A stretch of 42,029 nucleotides of DNA from Defluviitaleaceae bacterium (GCA_009778165.1 WRKF01000184.1:1-42029), one strand, 5' to 3'; positions 29,238 through 40,840 are shown, numbered from the stretch's first letter. The notes: a model not told the origin generated them from the letters alone. Numbers and translations: made by a program.

Positions 29238-31064
29238 TTGACGGATAATAAGGACTTGAAGAAACGACAACTTTTGAGAAACAATGAGTATTATGACTTG
29301 CAAGACGTATTTGACGATTTATATAAAAAATCATTACAAAACTTCAAGTTTAGAAACTTAATGCAGGTAATATCACAGGAGGATAATATCCTCTTGGCGT
29401 ACAGGAATATCAAGAAAAATTCGGGTTCGACAACGAAAGGCACTGACGGACTTACAATAGAACACTATAAAGAGTGGGACAGCAAGCAGTTTGTTAAGTA
29501 TTTTCAAGACAAACTACATAACTACCACCCTAAAAGTGTTCGTAGGGTTGAAATCCCAAAAGATGGGCAACCCCACAAAACAAGACTGCTAGGCATACCT
29601 TGTATGGATGATAGGATTTTGCAACAATGTATCAAACAAGTTTTAGAACCGATTTGCGAAGCTAAGTTTCATAAACACAGCTATGGTTTTCGCCCAAACA
29701 GAAGTGCAAACAACGCTATCGCAAGAACACAATTTTTGTTGTTCAAGAGCAAGTTGCACTATGTTGTAGACATTGACATTAAGGGATTCTTCGATAATGT
29801 CAACCACGCAAAACTATTAAAGCAAATGTGGAGCTTCGGCATACAGGACAAAAATTTGTTATGTGTAATTGGCAAAATCCTAAAATCTGAAGTTGAGGGT
29901 GAGGGTATTCCTAATAAGGGCGTACCGCAGGGTGGCATCATAAGTCCATTACTGTCAAACATTGTACTTAATGAGCTGGATTGGTGGTTATCGAACCAAT
30001 GGGAAACACTTAAAACAAGGCACAAATACACAAACGGTAACGAATACAGAGCCTTAAAAACAACAAACCTAAAGGAATTTTTCTTTGTACGTTATGCAGA
30101 TGATTTCAAAATCCTTTGCAGAGACCATAGAACAGCCCAAAAGATTTTTATGGCAACAAGACTTTGGCTAAAAGAGCGGCTGGGATTAGAAATAAGCCCC
30201 GAAAAATCCACTATAACCAATGTTCGTAAAAAGCCAACGGAGTTTTTGGGATTTGCATTAAAAGTTAGACTTAAAGGCAATAAATACGTCAACAAGGGTA
30301 ATATCACACAAAAGGCTAAAAAGACAATAACTACTAAATTAAAAGAGCAAGTAAAGGCAATCCAGAAAAACCCAAACTCTAGTGAGGTAGGAAAATTAAA
30401 CGCTATGATTTTAGGTATGCACAACTACTACAAAATTGCCACGCTTGTTAGTGAAGATTTCAGCAAAATCCACTTTATTGTCACAAGAAGCCTTGATAAC
30501 AGGCTTAAAAATAACCTTTCCAAAAAGCCTGAAAAGTCAAGATTGTATTTGAAACTATATGGGGAGTATAGTGGTAAAATTCGTTCTATAGCAGGAGTAT
30601 CCATCTTTCCTATTTATGGGCGCAAATTTACTACTCCAACCATTTTCAGTCAAGATATTTGCAGTTATACAGAAACTGGCAGACAAAAGCTACACAATAA
30701 ACTATTTTGTGCCGGCAAATTTATCGAATATCTTTTACAAAACAAAGAGTTCGATAAATCAGTAGATTATAACGATAACCGTATTTCATTAATAGCAGGG
30801 CAACAAGGTAAATGTTTCGTTACTGGAAAGCCTCTAATAATTGGTGAAATGGAATGTCATCACAAAAAGCCTAAATTCCTAGGTGGGACTGATGAATACG
30901 GAAATCTAGTTTGGGTAAGTACCGATGTGCATAAGCTAATCCATTGCACTAAACCCGAAACCATAGACAAATATCTTAAAATACTAAATCTTGACGATTT
31001 GGCTCTCAAAAAGGTTAATTCTTTAAGGCTATTGACCGAAAACGAGAAAATTGAAAGCGCATAA
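29238..31064 (+). CDS. ltrA: Group II intron-encoded reverse transcriptase/maturase with HNH endonuclease
   Basis: 608 residues, TTG start after aaaggggga. Reverse transcriptase domain residues ~60-350: GTDGLTIEHYKEW, RRVEIPKDGQPHKTRLLGIP, KHSYGFRPNRSANNAI, YVVDIDIKGFFDNVNHAKLL, NKGVPQGGIISPLLSNIVLN, and the catalytic FVRYADDFKILCRD. Domain X (maturase) lies around residues 370-480. The C-terminal DNA-binding/HNH part is residues ~530-590: CFVTGKPLIIGEMECHHKKP, LGGTDEYGNLVWVSTDVHKL. All catalytic residues of RT and the HNH His pair are present, so the intron appears mobile and splicing-competent. The function is to help the intron RNA splice and to insert it at DNA target sites. Confidence 0.95.
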   Translation: MTDNKDLKKRQLLRNNEYYDLQDVFDDLYKKSLQNFKFRNLMQVISQEDNILLAYRNIKKNSGSTTKGTDGLTIEHYKEWDSKQFVKYFQDKLHNYHPKSVRRVEIPKDGQPHKTRLLGIPCMDDRILQQCIKQVLEPICEAKFHKHSYGFRPNRSANNAIARTQFLLFKSKLHYVVDIDIKGFFDNVNHAKLLKQMWSFGIQDKNLLCVIGKILKSEVEGEGIPNKGVPQGGIISPLLSNIVLNELDWWLSNQWETLKTRHKYTNGNEYRALKTTNLKEFFFVRYADDFKILCRDHRTAQKIFMATRLWLKERLGLEISPEKSTITNVRKKPTEFLGFALKVRLKGNKYVNKGNITQKAKKTITTKLKEQVKAIQKNPNSSEVGKLNAMILGMHNYYKIATLVSEDFSKIHFIVTRSLDNRLKNNLSKKPEKSRLYLKLYGEYSGKIRSIAGVSIFPIYGRKFTTPTIFSQDICSYTETGRQKLHNKLFCAGKFIEYLLQNKEFDKSVDYNDNRISLIAGQQGKCFVTGKPLIIGEMECHHKKPKFLGGTDEYGNLVWVSTDVHKLIHCTKPETIDKYLKILNLDDLALKKVNSLRLLTENEKIESA

Positions 31065-31074
31065 ATCTTGTTAG

Positions 31075-31108
31075 AACGCCGTGTGAGGGGAAACTCTCAT
31101 GCACGGTG
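31075..31108 (+). ncRNA. Group II intron domain V (catalytic hairpin)
   Basis: gccgtgtgag / ctcatgcacggt with a GAAA tetraloop-type end (gaggggaaactc) and the two-base bulge expected in domain V. The catalytic triad appears as CGC rather than AGC. Domain VI and the 3' end follow to 31159. The long frame continues back through it only by chance. Confidence 0.88.
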
Positions 31109-31159
31109 TGAAGGAGGGGAAAAGCTGGAGATTACTTCAAAAGGCTTACCTATTCCTAT

Positions 31160-34100
31160 CGCACCTACCGGGTCCGGAAAGTTTAGGGCATATGGATGGT
31201 TGGGTTATTCAAGGAAGATTAACCGAAGCAGGCAATCAAGGACGCATAGTAACATCATTGCAACACGGTTGGGAAAATAATGCCTTTTTGTTTAACGCAA
31301 TGTATGACGCATATACTACTCGTGTAGCAGTGGCGTATTCTAGCGGATCAATACTGGGTGTTTTAAGCGGTGATCAGTCAATCATTGACTATGCAATGTC
31401 TATGGTAAACGGTACAATGTTTTTAGAACCAAGAGCTTTTGCACTGGTTAACGGGTTTCTAAACCCATGGACAGAAGGAGTGCTCGAGGGCGGTTTTTAT
31501 GTATCGCACATAGATTTAAGCCTAACAGGAGTAGGACCCCAAAATCCGGTTATTTTTAACCAAGGAACACTCCCGGCAGGATCAGAAGTACGCACAGCTG
31601 CGGGAGCAGTAGTGCCGTTTGGGGAACCACAAACATCGAATCATACGTTTAGGTTAGCAGTCCCCGAAAGTGCCGCAACCCCGGGTGCGGAGTATGAAGT
31701 AGAAATAGTAGGCACACTTAATGAATATGCAGGTGGTTGGTTTATAAGAAGGGATGGAGTAACAACATTTGATCCGCCCCCTGGTCCTGGTGGTTCTCAA
31801 CGCCTTGTGTTTTACATACCGGAAGTAGCGGCAAATGCAAGGATAGAAATACCGCCACCACCTCCACCGGAAAATGGAAACGGTGGAAATGGCGGAAATG
31901 GAGGTGGCGGAAATGGTGGAAACGGCGGGAATGGTACGCCGGAACCTGAACCTATTACTAGCGAACCCGTGGTAATACAGAAAATAGACGCATTAACCCG
32001 TGAGAATATACCGGGTGCTATGATGAGGCTTATAGGTATGTCGGCAGGGTATGTTACATTGCCGAACGGAGAATCGGTGTCATTTAACAATACCGGTATA
32101 CAGCTAATGCAAGTATTAACGGCAGGAGCAACAACAGCAGCGTCGGAAGGAGTTATTTCTACTGTTGAGGATGGAGTTTGGACAATAGAAGGGTTGCCGT
32201 TCGGGTTTTATATGGTGTACGAGTATCGTGCGCCGGACGGTTATTCTATACTTCCTGCTCATACAGCGCGTGGTTTTTGGCTTGCCCCACCAAATGTTAA
32301 CATAGTGGCTAGCTCACCTAATAATGAAAATGGCGATGGTGAGGAAGAATACGAAAACGGCGACGAGGATGAGGATGAGGACGAAGATGAAAACGGCGAC
32401 GACGAGGACGATGACGATGATGAAAGCAGCGATGGGGATGGGAGTTGCATAACAGTTAACGTAAATGTAAATGGTGTAACTGTAGAAGTAATTGTATGTC
32501 CGGATAATGGTGGCAGCGTTGATATTACGATAGATGGTGATTTAGGCGGGGGTTCGGGTTCGACCCCAACGGAGTGGGAGATAATAGAAACCCCGGTAGA
32601 AAGCTCTATTTTAATAACATTTGAAAATTTTCCATTTTCCGAAATAATCGTATACAAGCACGATGATGTAACAGGGGAACCACTAGACGGAGCGCATATA
32701 AGGATTGAGGGTTTTTTTGTTGAAGGAAACGCACCGGTAATAACAGACCGTATATATGTTACGGGGCAAGACGGTCCGGGGCGTGTGGTGTTTCGCAACT
32801 TACCGGCAGGGACATATACCATAACCGAAGTGTTTGCACCACCGGGTTTTATGTTGGACGACCCTGCACATAGAAGTGTAAATGTATCGTGGGGCCAAAC
32901 AGAAGAAGGGACTTACCGAGAAGCACCGATAGTGCGGTTTTACAACACGCCGTATAGTAGCGTTTTAATAGAAAAACGTGACTATCACACAGGCGAATTA
33001 ATACCGGACGGTGCTTTTTTTGTACTCTCTGACCCAACAACAGGCCGCACATGGGAAGGTTATAGCAGCGGTGGAACCGTTCGTCTTGGGCAAGCGGACG
33101 GAATAAACCAACTACGCCCCGGCCATACATATATAGTAACCGAAGTTATACCGCCACCGGGCTTTAACCTAGATACACCAAACTTTAGAAATATTGTGCT
33201 TGTACCGGGCGATGATAACTTAGTAACATTTTTTAACACTCGTATGCCCTACATAGAAATTATAAAAATAGACGCAGTGTTAGGCACACCGATACCCGGT
33301 GCATGGTTCGAGATATATTTTATGGGCGCAGGGCCAGGAACGGGTGAAGGTAATATAGGGCCAACAGGACCGATTACAGGGAATCCGTTTATAACAGACG
33401 CAAATGGGCGTATACGTATACCTCGCAACTATAGCGGTATTTTTAGAATACGTGAAATACGAGCAGCTAACGGATATTGGTTGGACCCATTAGAACAAAA
33501 CCGCACATGGTATATAACTGTGCGTGATAATGAGGATTATTACCTAACTATCGAAAACACCTTGTTACCGACCCTCGTTATTCGGAAATGGAACGCTCAC
33601 CGTAACCGCCCTGTACCTATGACCCAGTTTAGGATAGAGTTTGAACATCCGAATAGTCCGTCAGTAGAGCTAATAGGTTACAGAATGACCGACCAACAAG
33701 GCTTTATAATAATCCCTTTTGTTGGGGTTGGTTGGTATCGCATAACTGAAACACGCCCAGCACCCGGCATGACGTTAAATCTGAACAATAATTATAGAAT
33801 ATTCCTACGCCCGGGACAAAATACATACCAGTTTTTGGACAGTATACGCCCAATGGTGCATAGAGTCGATTTTCCAAGCATATTTATTGACGATGATACA
33901 GTGGCAGAAGTAGAAATAGACGAACCAATATTTGAAAATCCTGTGGAGGAGTACGAAGAGGAAGAAGAATACGGCACATATATCCCCTCGCTACCCGCCC
34001 CGGATGTAGATATAGAGATAGACGAAGATGATTTTGCGGGAACAAGCCCGGAAAACAGCAACCCAACAAACCCACCACATTTACCCGATGCCGACCAAAC

Positions 34101-37100
34101 AGATATTTTAATATCCGCTCCGGAAAATGCCGACATTCGGATAATTGTGGGTAATCCAACTGTCCACGCAATAGTATATGCGGGTACAAGCTACAGATTA
34201 CAAGTGCCACAATCACAACTGGAAGAGTTCAGTTTGGAAGTAATAACACAACAAGGTTATACAGTAGCACCAAACTGGAACAACGGTAACACTACAATGA
34301 ACCTGGCTTCTGCTGTGAACGTAACAAATATAGCTCCGGTAGTGGTGCCGGTACAAGTTGAGGGCGATAATCTGCCCCCAAACTGGATAGTGCGCCCGGA
34401 CGGCTCGGTAGTAATGCTTAACCCGGATTTTGATATAACGCAACCGGAAAGTTATGAAAATCCACGTTATATATACCCGGAGATAGACATAGACAACCTA
34501 CCGCAAGGTACAGCACCACCAAATGTAACAGTAATAGAGCAAAATGTAGAAGAAGCCACACGAGCTTTACTAATAGAAGCAGGAAACAGCCCTACACAAG
34601 TTGAAGCTGCAATTGACGCTATCTTTAATCCAGCTATGGGCGTACCGCCGGGCGGTATCTTTGGTCCCGATTGGGATAACGACTTAAATGTTTGGAACTG
34701 GCCGGCAAACGCCATTATAGTACGTAAATTTAATAGTGTAACAGGCGAGTTATTGCCAAACGCCAGGTTCGACTTAATAGACATAAGTGCAGGGCAACAG
34801 CAACCGGGCGGCACACTGGGTACAATCCTCGGCACATTTTGGACGGGACACAGCGGTAGCGTTGTAATAACTGGCCTTTATCCCGGAACATATATGGTAG
34901 TAGAAACGCAAGCCCCGAATAACTTTACACTAGGTGAAGCTAATACGCGTGTTGCAAGATTATTTCCGGACGGCTTTAGTGCAATAGCACTAGATTTTTA
35001 CAATGACCCGTTTGGCAGCTTGCAAATAACTCTACGTGATAGCGTTACTAATCTGCCATTAGCGGACGGTGTTTTCCGTATAACAAACGCACATGGTCAA
35101 GTGGTGGGTACAGGCAACGGGATATTTACAACGAACAACCAAGGCCAAATATTAATACCAAATCTGCCGCCAGCCGGCTATGTTATAGAACAGATGACAC
35201 CACCGGGCATACATAGGCTCGGCAACATACAAACACAAACAATATTTGTAAATGCAAGCGGTAATATCTACAACGTAGATTTTTTGAATGTACCGCCTAA
35301 TACGTTAACTGTAACACTGCGTGACACAGAAGATTTACAACCATTGGCGGGTGGTATCTTTAGGGTAATGGAAAGCGGCGGTGCATTGGTCGGTGCAAAT
35401 AATGGTATGTTTACTACGAATGCCCAAGGCCAATTTACCGTTACAATCTATTCAGACACAAGTTACATAGTAGAGCAGATAAATCCCGCTCCGGGGCATA
35501 GACTCGGCACGCAAGTAACCCAAACAATAATGACGGGCCAATCGGGACAAAACTATGTACTGGATTTTACGAATGAACCATACCGAGGGTTAATAATTAT
35601 ATCCCTAGACGGTTACAATGGCGATCCACTGCCGGGCGTTCGTTACGAAGTGCGACACCAAGACGGCACATTAGTAGGCGAATTTACATCTGATAACAAC
35701 GGTCGTATAGAGCTAACGGCATTAACAGGCCACGAACTGTTGGGATGGTTTGAGGTAGTGCAGGTATATGTGCCAAACGGTTGGGAATTTGACGCACAAC
35801 CACAACGAACGATACAAGTAACAGCCCAAAACAATTCACAAATGACATTTAATATGCCAAGAATGGGCAGTTTGGAAATAACGCTGACTAACTCTGTTGA
35901 GCCATTTCAGCCGCTCCAAGGTGCAAGTTTTGAAGTGCGTCATCAAAATGGACAGCTGGTAGGTTTATTTGTAACAAACAACGCCGGGGGAATAACGATA
36001 CCAAACATAGGAAGTGGTTGGTTTACGATAACTCCGACACAAGCACCGACAGGCTTTACATTTAACGACACTGAAAGAAATGTTGAGGTTCAAACAAACA
36101 CAGTAGCAAGGGCACAATTTACCGCAACTCCCGTAGCTGCACTAATTATCGAACTAACAGACCCGGACTTATTACCGCTTGCCGGTGGTGTTTTTGTTGT
36201 GCGTACAGTAGCTGGTACAGAGCTGTTCCGTGGTACAACATCAGCGGGCGGCACTATAGCAGTTCCTACCATCACAGATTCAACGGTAATAATAGAGCAG
36301 ATCCAAGCACCGCCGGGTTTCGCAATGACAACTCCTGCACAAACAATAAATATAGTGCAGGGACAGACAAACGTTGCGAGATTCATAAATACAGCACAAT
36401 CTAATTTAATAATAGAACTGGTAAATCCGCAAGGCAACCCATTACAAGGCGGTACGTTTGAATTACGCACCATAGCAGGCACTTTAGTCCACAGCGGAGT
36501 TACAAACACAACAGGAACAATCTCTTTCGCTAACATAGAAGCGGGTAGTTTTGTAATACATCAGACTGCACCGCCTACCGGCTATGTAATGACGGAGCTG
36601 TCACGCCCCATAGTGTTTGTAGCGGGCCAAAATTTAACGGAGCGTTTCGTAAACCACCATGCAACTACTCTTACAATAGAGTTGGTAGACCCAAGCGGCA
36701 ACCCACTAGCCGACGGTGAGTTTGATGTGCGAAGCGCGGCAGACGGTTCTTTAATGCATCGAGGTACTACAAATGCCGGTGGAGTAATTGTGCTGCCGGA
36801 TCTTGCCCCGGGTGCGGTAATTATCGAAAATACACGCCCTGCCCCAATGCATGAACTATCAGACCCCGCAAGAACGGTAACACTTGTGGCAGGCCAAAAC
36901 ACAATAGAGCGTTTTGTGAACATACCAAGTGCAACGTTAACGATAGAACTGGTGGACCCAAACGGCAATCCGCTAGGCGGTGGCGAGTTTGAAGTAAGAA
37001 CAGTAGGCGGTCAGCTTGTTTATAGGGGTGTTACTAGCAGCGGTGGCACACTATCAATAGGAACGATAGACTCCGGCACTTTTATAATAACCCAAACACA

Positions 37101-40100
37101 GCCATCCCCGGGTCACGTTGTTACAGACCCGGCAAGAACGATAACGATAGTGGCCGGTCAAACTGCCGTAGAACGTTTTGTAAACATACCGGGTGCAACG
37201 CTAACGATAGAACTGGTGAACCCAAACGGCAATCCCCTTGCGGGTGGCCGATTTGAAGTAAGGACGGTAAGCGGGGAACTTATTTATAGTGGAGTTACAA
37301 GTATAGGCGGTACACTGCCTGTAGGAAATATAGAATCCGGCACTTTTATAATAACCCAAACAGTGGCAAGCCCGGGCCATGTGATAACGGATCCGGCACG
37401 GACAGTAACGGTAATAGCGGGTCAAACCATGATTGAGCGTTTTATAAACGTTGAGGAAGTTGTGCTTGTGATAGAAAAAGTTGACACACAAGGGCTTCCG
37501 CTTGCCGGCGCTACATTTGAGGTTCGTAATGCCGACGGTGAGCTTCTACATCGTGGTGTAACAAACAATGGCGGTCTTTTAACCATATCAGGGCTACAGC
37601 CGGGAACGTTGGTTATAGAAGAAACGATAGCACCGGACGGTTTTGTAATAACAGAAATGGCACGAACCATAGGTGTATCGGCAGGAGAAAGGCGTACAGA
37701 ACGTTTTTTAAACGAACGCCGCCCACTTTGGATAATACAAAAGATAGACGGTGTGACAGAAATGCCACTTGCCGGAGTAGTGTTTGAACTAAGTACGATG
37801 GCAGGACAAATAATCCAAAACCCAATAACAAACGGCTTTGAATTTACAACTAACGGTGCAGGGCAAATTGAGTTTCCTTTTTTATACCCCGGCGCTTATA
37901 TTTTAACAGAGCTTCGCCCATTACCCGGCTATATGGCAATCGATCCGGTCGTATTCACTGTAGGCACCGATAACACGTATCTAATAACAGTACGAAATTA
38001 CTTGTACCCTGATTTTAACATACAAAAAATATCGTCTGCTACAGGGTTGGGTATGCCGGGCGTTACATTCCAAATAGCACCATTATTCGCAAATGGTGTA
38101 CAGGGCGCACCACTGCGTAATCTTGTAAACGGCTCTTTATACTGGGTTACAGACGGCAACGGTATAATACGATTGCCAAATTTGGAACATGGAACTTATA
38201 TAGCCACAGAGATAAGCGCACCACCGGGCTACCGTATAGCAGAACCCGCAATATTTGTAATAGATGGCCATAGCCCAATGACACTTACACTAACTAACTA
38301 CCGTTACAGTGAATGGAACATCCTAAACGTAGACGGCGATACAAACCAACCTATTGCGGGAGCCCGCTTTGAGATAGCTCACTATTGGGGAGGTGGTACA
38401 CATGCTGATAGGCTGCGTAACCCAAATGACGGCACATTTACGTTTGTTCCGGGAGTAAATGGACTGGTAAATATAGGAGTTTTAGAACCAGGGACGTATA
38501 TTGTTACTCAAATAGAAGCACCACAGGGTTTTAATCTTGCACCGCCATATATATTTGTAGTAGCGGACGATAGTCTAAACACAACGATAACAATACGCAA
38601 TTATAGGCCTGCCGAGCTAACAATCCAAAAAGTAAACGCAGTAACTCGTGCTCCATTAGAAGGTGTTATTTTCCAAATAAGCCGCCACGATGGTACAAGA
38701 ATAATGAACCCAAACACAGGCTTTTTTGATTTCGTAACTGACCGTAATGGTCTAATCCATTTACCGGCATTGGAAGACGGCAATTTTATACTAACCGAAA
38801 CAAGGGCATTGCCGGGCTTTATAATTGACAGAGAAACGATACATTTCTCTATAGACGCAAGTGCAAGACAGCGTGAGCATGTGATGGTAGTAGAAAACAC
38901 ACCGGCAAGCGGGCTTTTAATAATAGTCAGAGACGCTAACGGTGATGGAATAGCGGGTGTAGAAGTAGAAGTGCGTACACCGAACGGTGCATTGGTGCAA
39001 CCGCAAATGATAGACGGCAACCAACCGGACACACCGCACAATAGCCCACAAATAGCTGCCAACGGTAATTTTATAACTGACGCTAGCGGCAGAATTAACC
39101 TGAACAATATAGCGACCGGTGTATATCATGTAACTGTAGTAAATGCCCCTAGTGGTGTGAATTTCACTAGCGAACCGCACGTAGTAACTGTATTGCCCGG
39201 AGAACAGGCTGTGTTGGAAATCACCTTGGCAGCTTTGGCGGGGTTAAGGCTAACGGCAGTAAATGCCATTACTGGCACGGGTATATTTAACGTCGAGTTT
39301 ATGATATTTGACGCAAACAATCACGTTGTAGGTGTTTTCAGAACGGATAACAATGGTGTAATAGATTTTAGTCATCTGCTCCAACCGGGACGTTATACTA
39401 TACGTGTTACAAGTGTGCCGAGCGGTTTCAGTGGCGACGATATACCGAGGACAGTTGAATTTGTAGCAGGCAGGATGACCGAGGTGGAATGGGCGTTTAT
39501 GCCACAAGCAGGGCAAATCCAAATAGAAGTAATAAGTGCTGATGATAATTTCACGAACGCATTACCGGCCGGAACACCGCTCGAAGGTGCAATATTTGAA
39601 GTTTTTGACCAACTCACAGGTAACTTAGTAGACCGTTTTATCTCTAATCATATGGGTATGGCTGTGTCTAACCCGTTACCGCTAGGCAGGTACGTAGTAA
39701 GGCAAGTACAAGCTCCTGCTTTTTATAGCATAAACCACGCAGAGATGGATATAACCATTGAGTTTGAAACGCAGATAGTACGCCTTACGTATCCAAACTT
39801 TAGTGCAAATATAGCGGTAACAATCAGGCAATCGGGGCCAGCACAACAGCAACAAGGACAGCCCATTGTTTGGAATATTATGCAGTTAAGAAATGAATCT
39901 ACAGTGCCATTAGCAGACTTCTACTGGCGTTCCACATTACCAACAGAAGCTGTAAGAGCTGATAGGCTTGTAACTGGTTCATTTAACCAATCATTACAGT
40001 ACCGTATACTTGGCCTAACAAGTACAGGGCGGGAAATAGTGGTTGCAGACCAACTATCAAGTACAAGAAACAATGTTGTAGAACTTCGCCCTGCAATGCT

Positions 40101-40371
40101 CGGTTTAGCAAGTGACGAATTTTTAATAGAGTTTACCGTACATTTCGGGCAAGTACCGGCAGGCTTTGCAATGGTAGAAAATGCACAAATATTTGCTACT
40201 ATCCTACCAACAAGCATTGTACGGCTTCCGGCCAATATGGAGTTTGCTCATCTAGTAGATGTAGGCGGCCGTATAGTAGGTACAGACGAATGGGCATTAA
40301 ATAACCACCCAACAGGCACTATTATACCGGGCAATCAACCAACGGGCCGTATACCGCAAAGCGGTTGGTAA
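31160..40371 (+). CDS. Giant Cna-B/SpaA adhesin, exon 2
   Basis: With exon 1 it encodes about 3,246 residues. The thioester-type region continues (HLPGPESLGHMDGWVIQG, LQHGWENN, YTTRVAVAYSSG). A Pro/Gly/Asn linker covers residues ~409-446 and an Asp/Glu-rich stretch ~566-607. About 23 Cna-B/SpaA-like prealbumin domains follow, each starting like IEKVDxxGxPLAGAxFEVR and ending near TExxAPxGY; an acidic non-repeat spacer lies around residues 1075-1355. The last ~190 residues form a different beta domain and end GRIPQSGW without LPXTG, membrane helix or basic tail. Surface adhesin or pilus-like stalk, exported by Sec. The composition is GC-richer than its neighbours. A frame start at 31099 lies inside the intron and is not real. 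Confidence 0.9.
36661..37446 (+). repeat. Recently duplicated Cna-B domains in the adhesin gene
   Basis: Three consecutive domains with DNA-level similarity begin near 36661, 36931 and 37195 (spacing 270 and 264 bases). Units 2 and 3 share long nearly identical stretches encoding TLTIELV(D/N)PNGNPL. They are the most likely place for unequal crossing-over that changes stalk length. Confidence 0.85.
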
Positions 40372-40377
40372 TTTAAT

Positions 40378-40414
40378 GTTTTCGGTTGGCTCTAAAGCAG
40401 AGCCAACCGAAAAC
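40378..40414. terminator. Perfect 16-base-pair hairpin after the adhesin gene
   Basis: gttttcggttggctct and its exact complement around the loop aaagc, six bases after the TAA stop. No U-tract follows on either strand beyond the stem itself, so it may act as a bidirectional terminator or an mRNA-stabilising end. Confidence 0.75.
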
Positions 40415-40435
40415 CATCTGAAAGGAGTATAGCCA

Positions 40436-40699
40436 ATGAAAGAATTTAAGAAATTTAGCACATGGACAGTAATAAATAAAAACGGCACTGCAATATCACC
40501 GGAGTTTGACCTTAGACTTTCGGCTGAAAAGTTTGCTGCGACTTGTTCGCCGGGTTACAAAATCTTGGAAATAAAATATTTACGGTACGTACCGGAATCG
40601 AACAAAGTTTACGGAGAATATGAGTATGACGGAAAAGATTATGAGTGGGTTAGAGATTACGAATGGGTTGAACCCAAACTTAATAAACTTAATAAGTAA
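40436..40699 (+). CDS. Small unknown protein, acidic and Tyr-rich C-terminus
   Basis: 87 residues; ATG 40436 after aaaggag. N-terminal half KEFKKFSTWTVINKNGTAIS, then FDLRLSAEKFAATCSPGYKI. C-terminal half repeats aromatic-acidic motifs: YGEYEYDGKDYEWVRDYEWV. No signal peptide, no known domain. Inverted repeats follow it at 40731. Confidence 0.6.
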   Translation: MKEFKKFSTWTVINKNGTAISPEFDLRLSAEKFAATCSPGYKILEIKYLRYVPESNKVYGEYEYDGKDYEWVRDYEWVEPKLNKLNK

Positions 40700-40730
40700 A
40701 TACCGTGTATGACTCTGTTTTGCCTTGTGG

Positions 40731-40819
40731 CAAATTAACTTTTCGTTGTCCCTTTTAAATCGCAAAAGTTAATTTGCTTTCCCTGATTCAGCACTTTGCG
40801 ATTTTAAAAATTGGGACAA
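40731..40819. repeat. Two overlapping, mutually exclusive inverted repeats
   Basis: Pair 1: caaattaactttt (40731-40743) with its exact complement at 40764-40776. Pair 2: 40746-40766 (ttgtccc...atcgcaaa) with 40795-40819 (tttgcgat...gggacaa), 21 bases paired across a four-base bulge. The bases 40764-40766 belong to both, so the two hairpins compete. The second arm of pair 2 covers the -35 region of the next gene. Confidence 0.85.
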
Positions 40820-40840
40820 CCGTTAAGGAAGTGCTATAAT
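40811..40840 (+). promoter_or_regulatory. Promoter with extended -10
   Basis: TTGGGA at 40811-40816 (weak -35), 18-base spacer, and gTGcTATAAT giving a TATAAT -10 at 40835-40840. Drives the gene at 40861; the -35 lies within an inverted-repeat arm. Confidence 0.6.

Larger units (their letters stand above)
28367..31159 (+). mobile_element. Group II intron (about 2.79 kb) inserted in the adhesin gene, sense orientation
   Basis: Starts with GTGTG (28367-28371), the GUGYG 5' end of group II introns, and ends near ttacctattcctat at 31159. An open reading frame for the intron protein sits in domain IV, and domain V is clear at 31075-31108. Bases 28384-29237 have no gene but form the structured RNA domains I-III. 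Its length (2,793) is a multiple of three, and removal joins exon 1 codon C.. to exon 2 ..CG (Pro) in frame: YCAD-P-HLPGPESLG. Ends are placed by motif and by frame, so a one-base error is possible. A GUCGGC at 28533-28538 could pair with GCCGAU at 28360-28365 as an EBS1/IBS1 candidate. Confidence 0.9.

Noticed and set aside
31099-31159. Adhesin start codon at 31099 as a separate gene start
   Set aside because: The ATG lies in intron domain V/VI, and the first ~20 residues are intron-encoded. Splicing joins exon 1 in frame, and exon 1 carries the signal peptide.
31068-31280. 70-residue frame overlapping intron domain V
   Set aside because: It runs through the catalytic RNA hairpin and the exon in a frame different from the adhesin; it is a shadow.
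31812-40235. Long minus-strand frames opposite the adhesin gene
   Set aside because: They mirror the repeat structure of the sense gene, lack ribosome sites, and encode low-complexity sequence.
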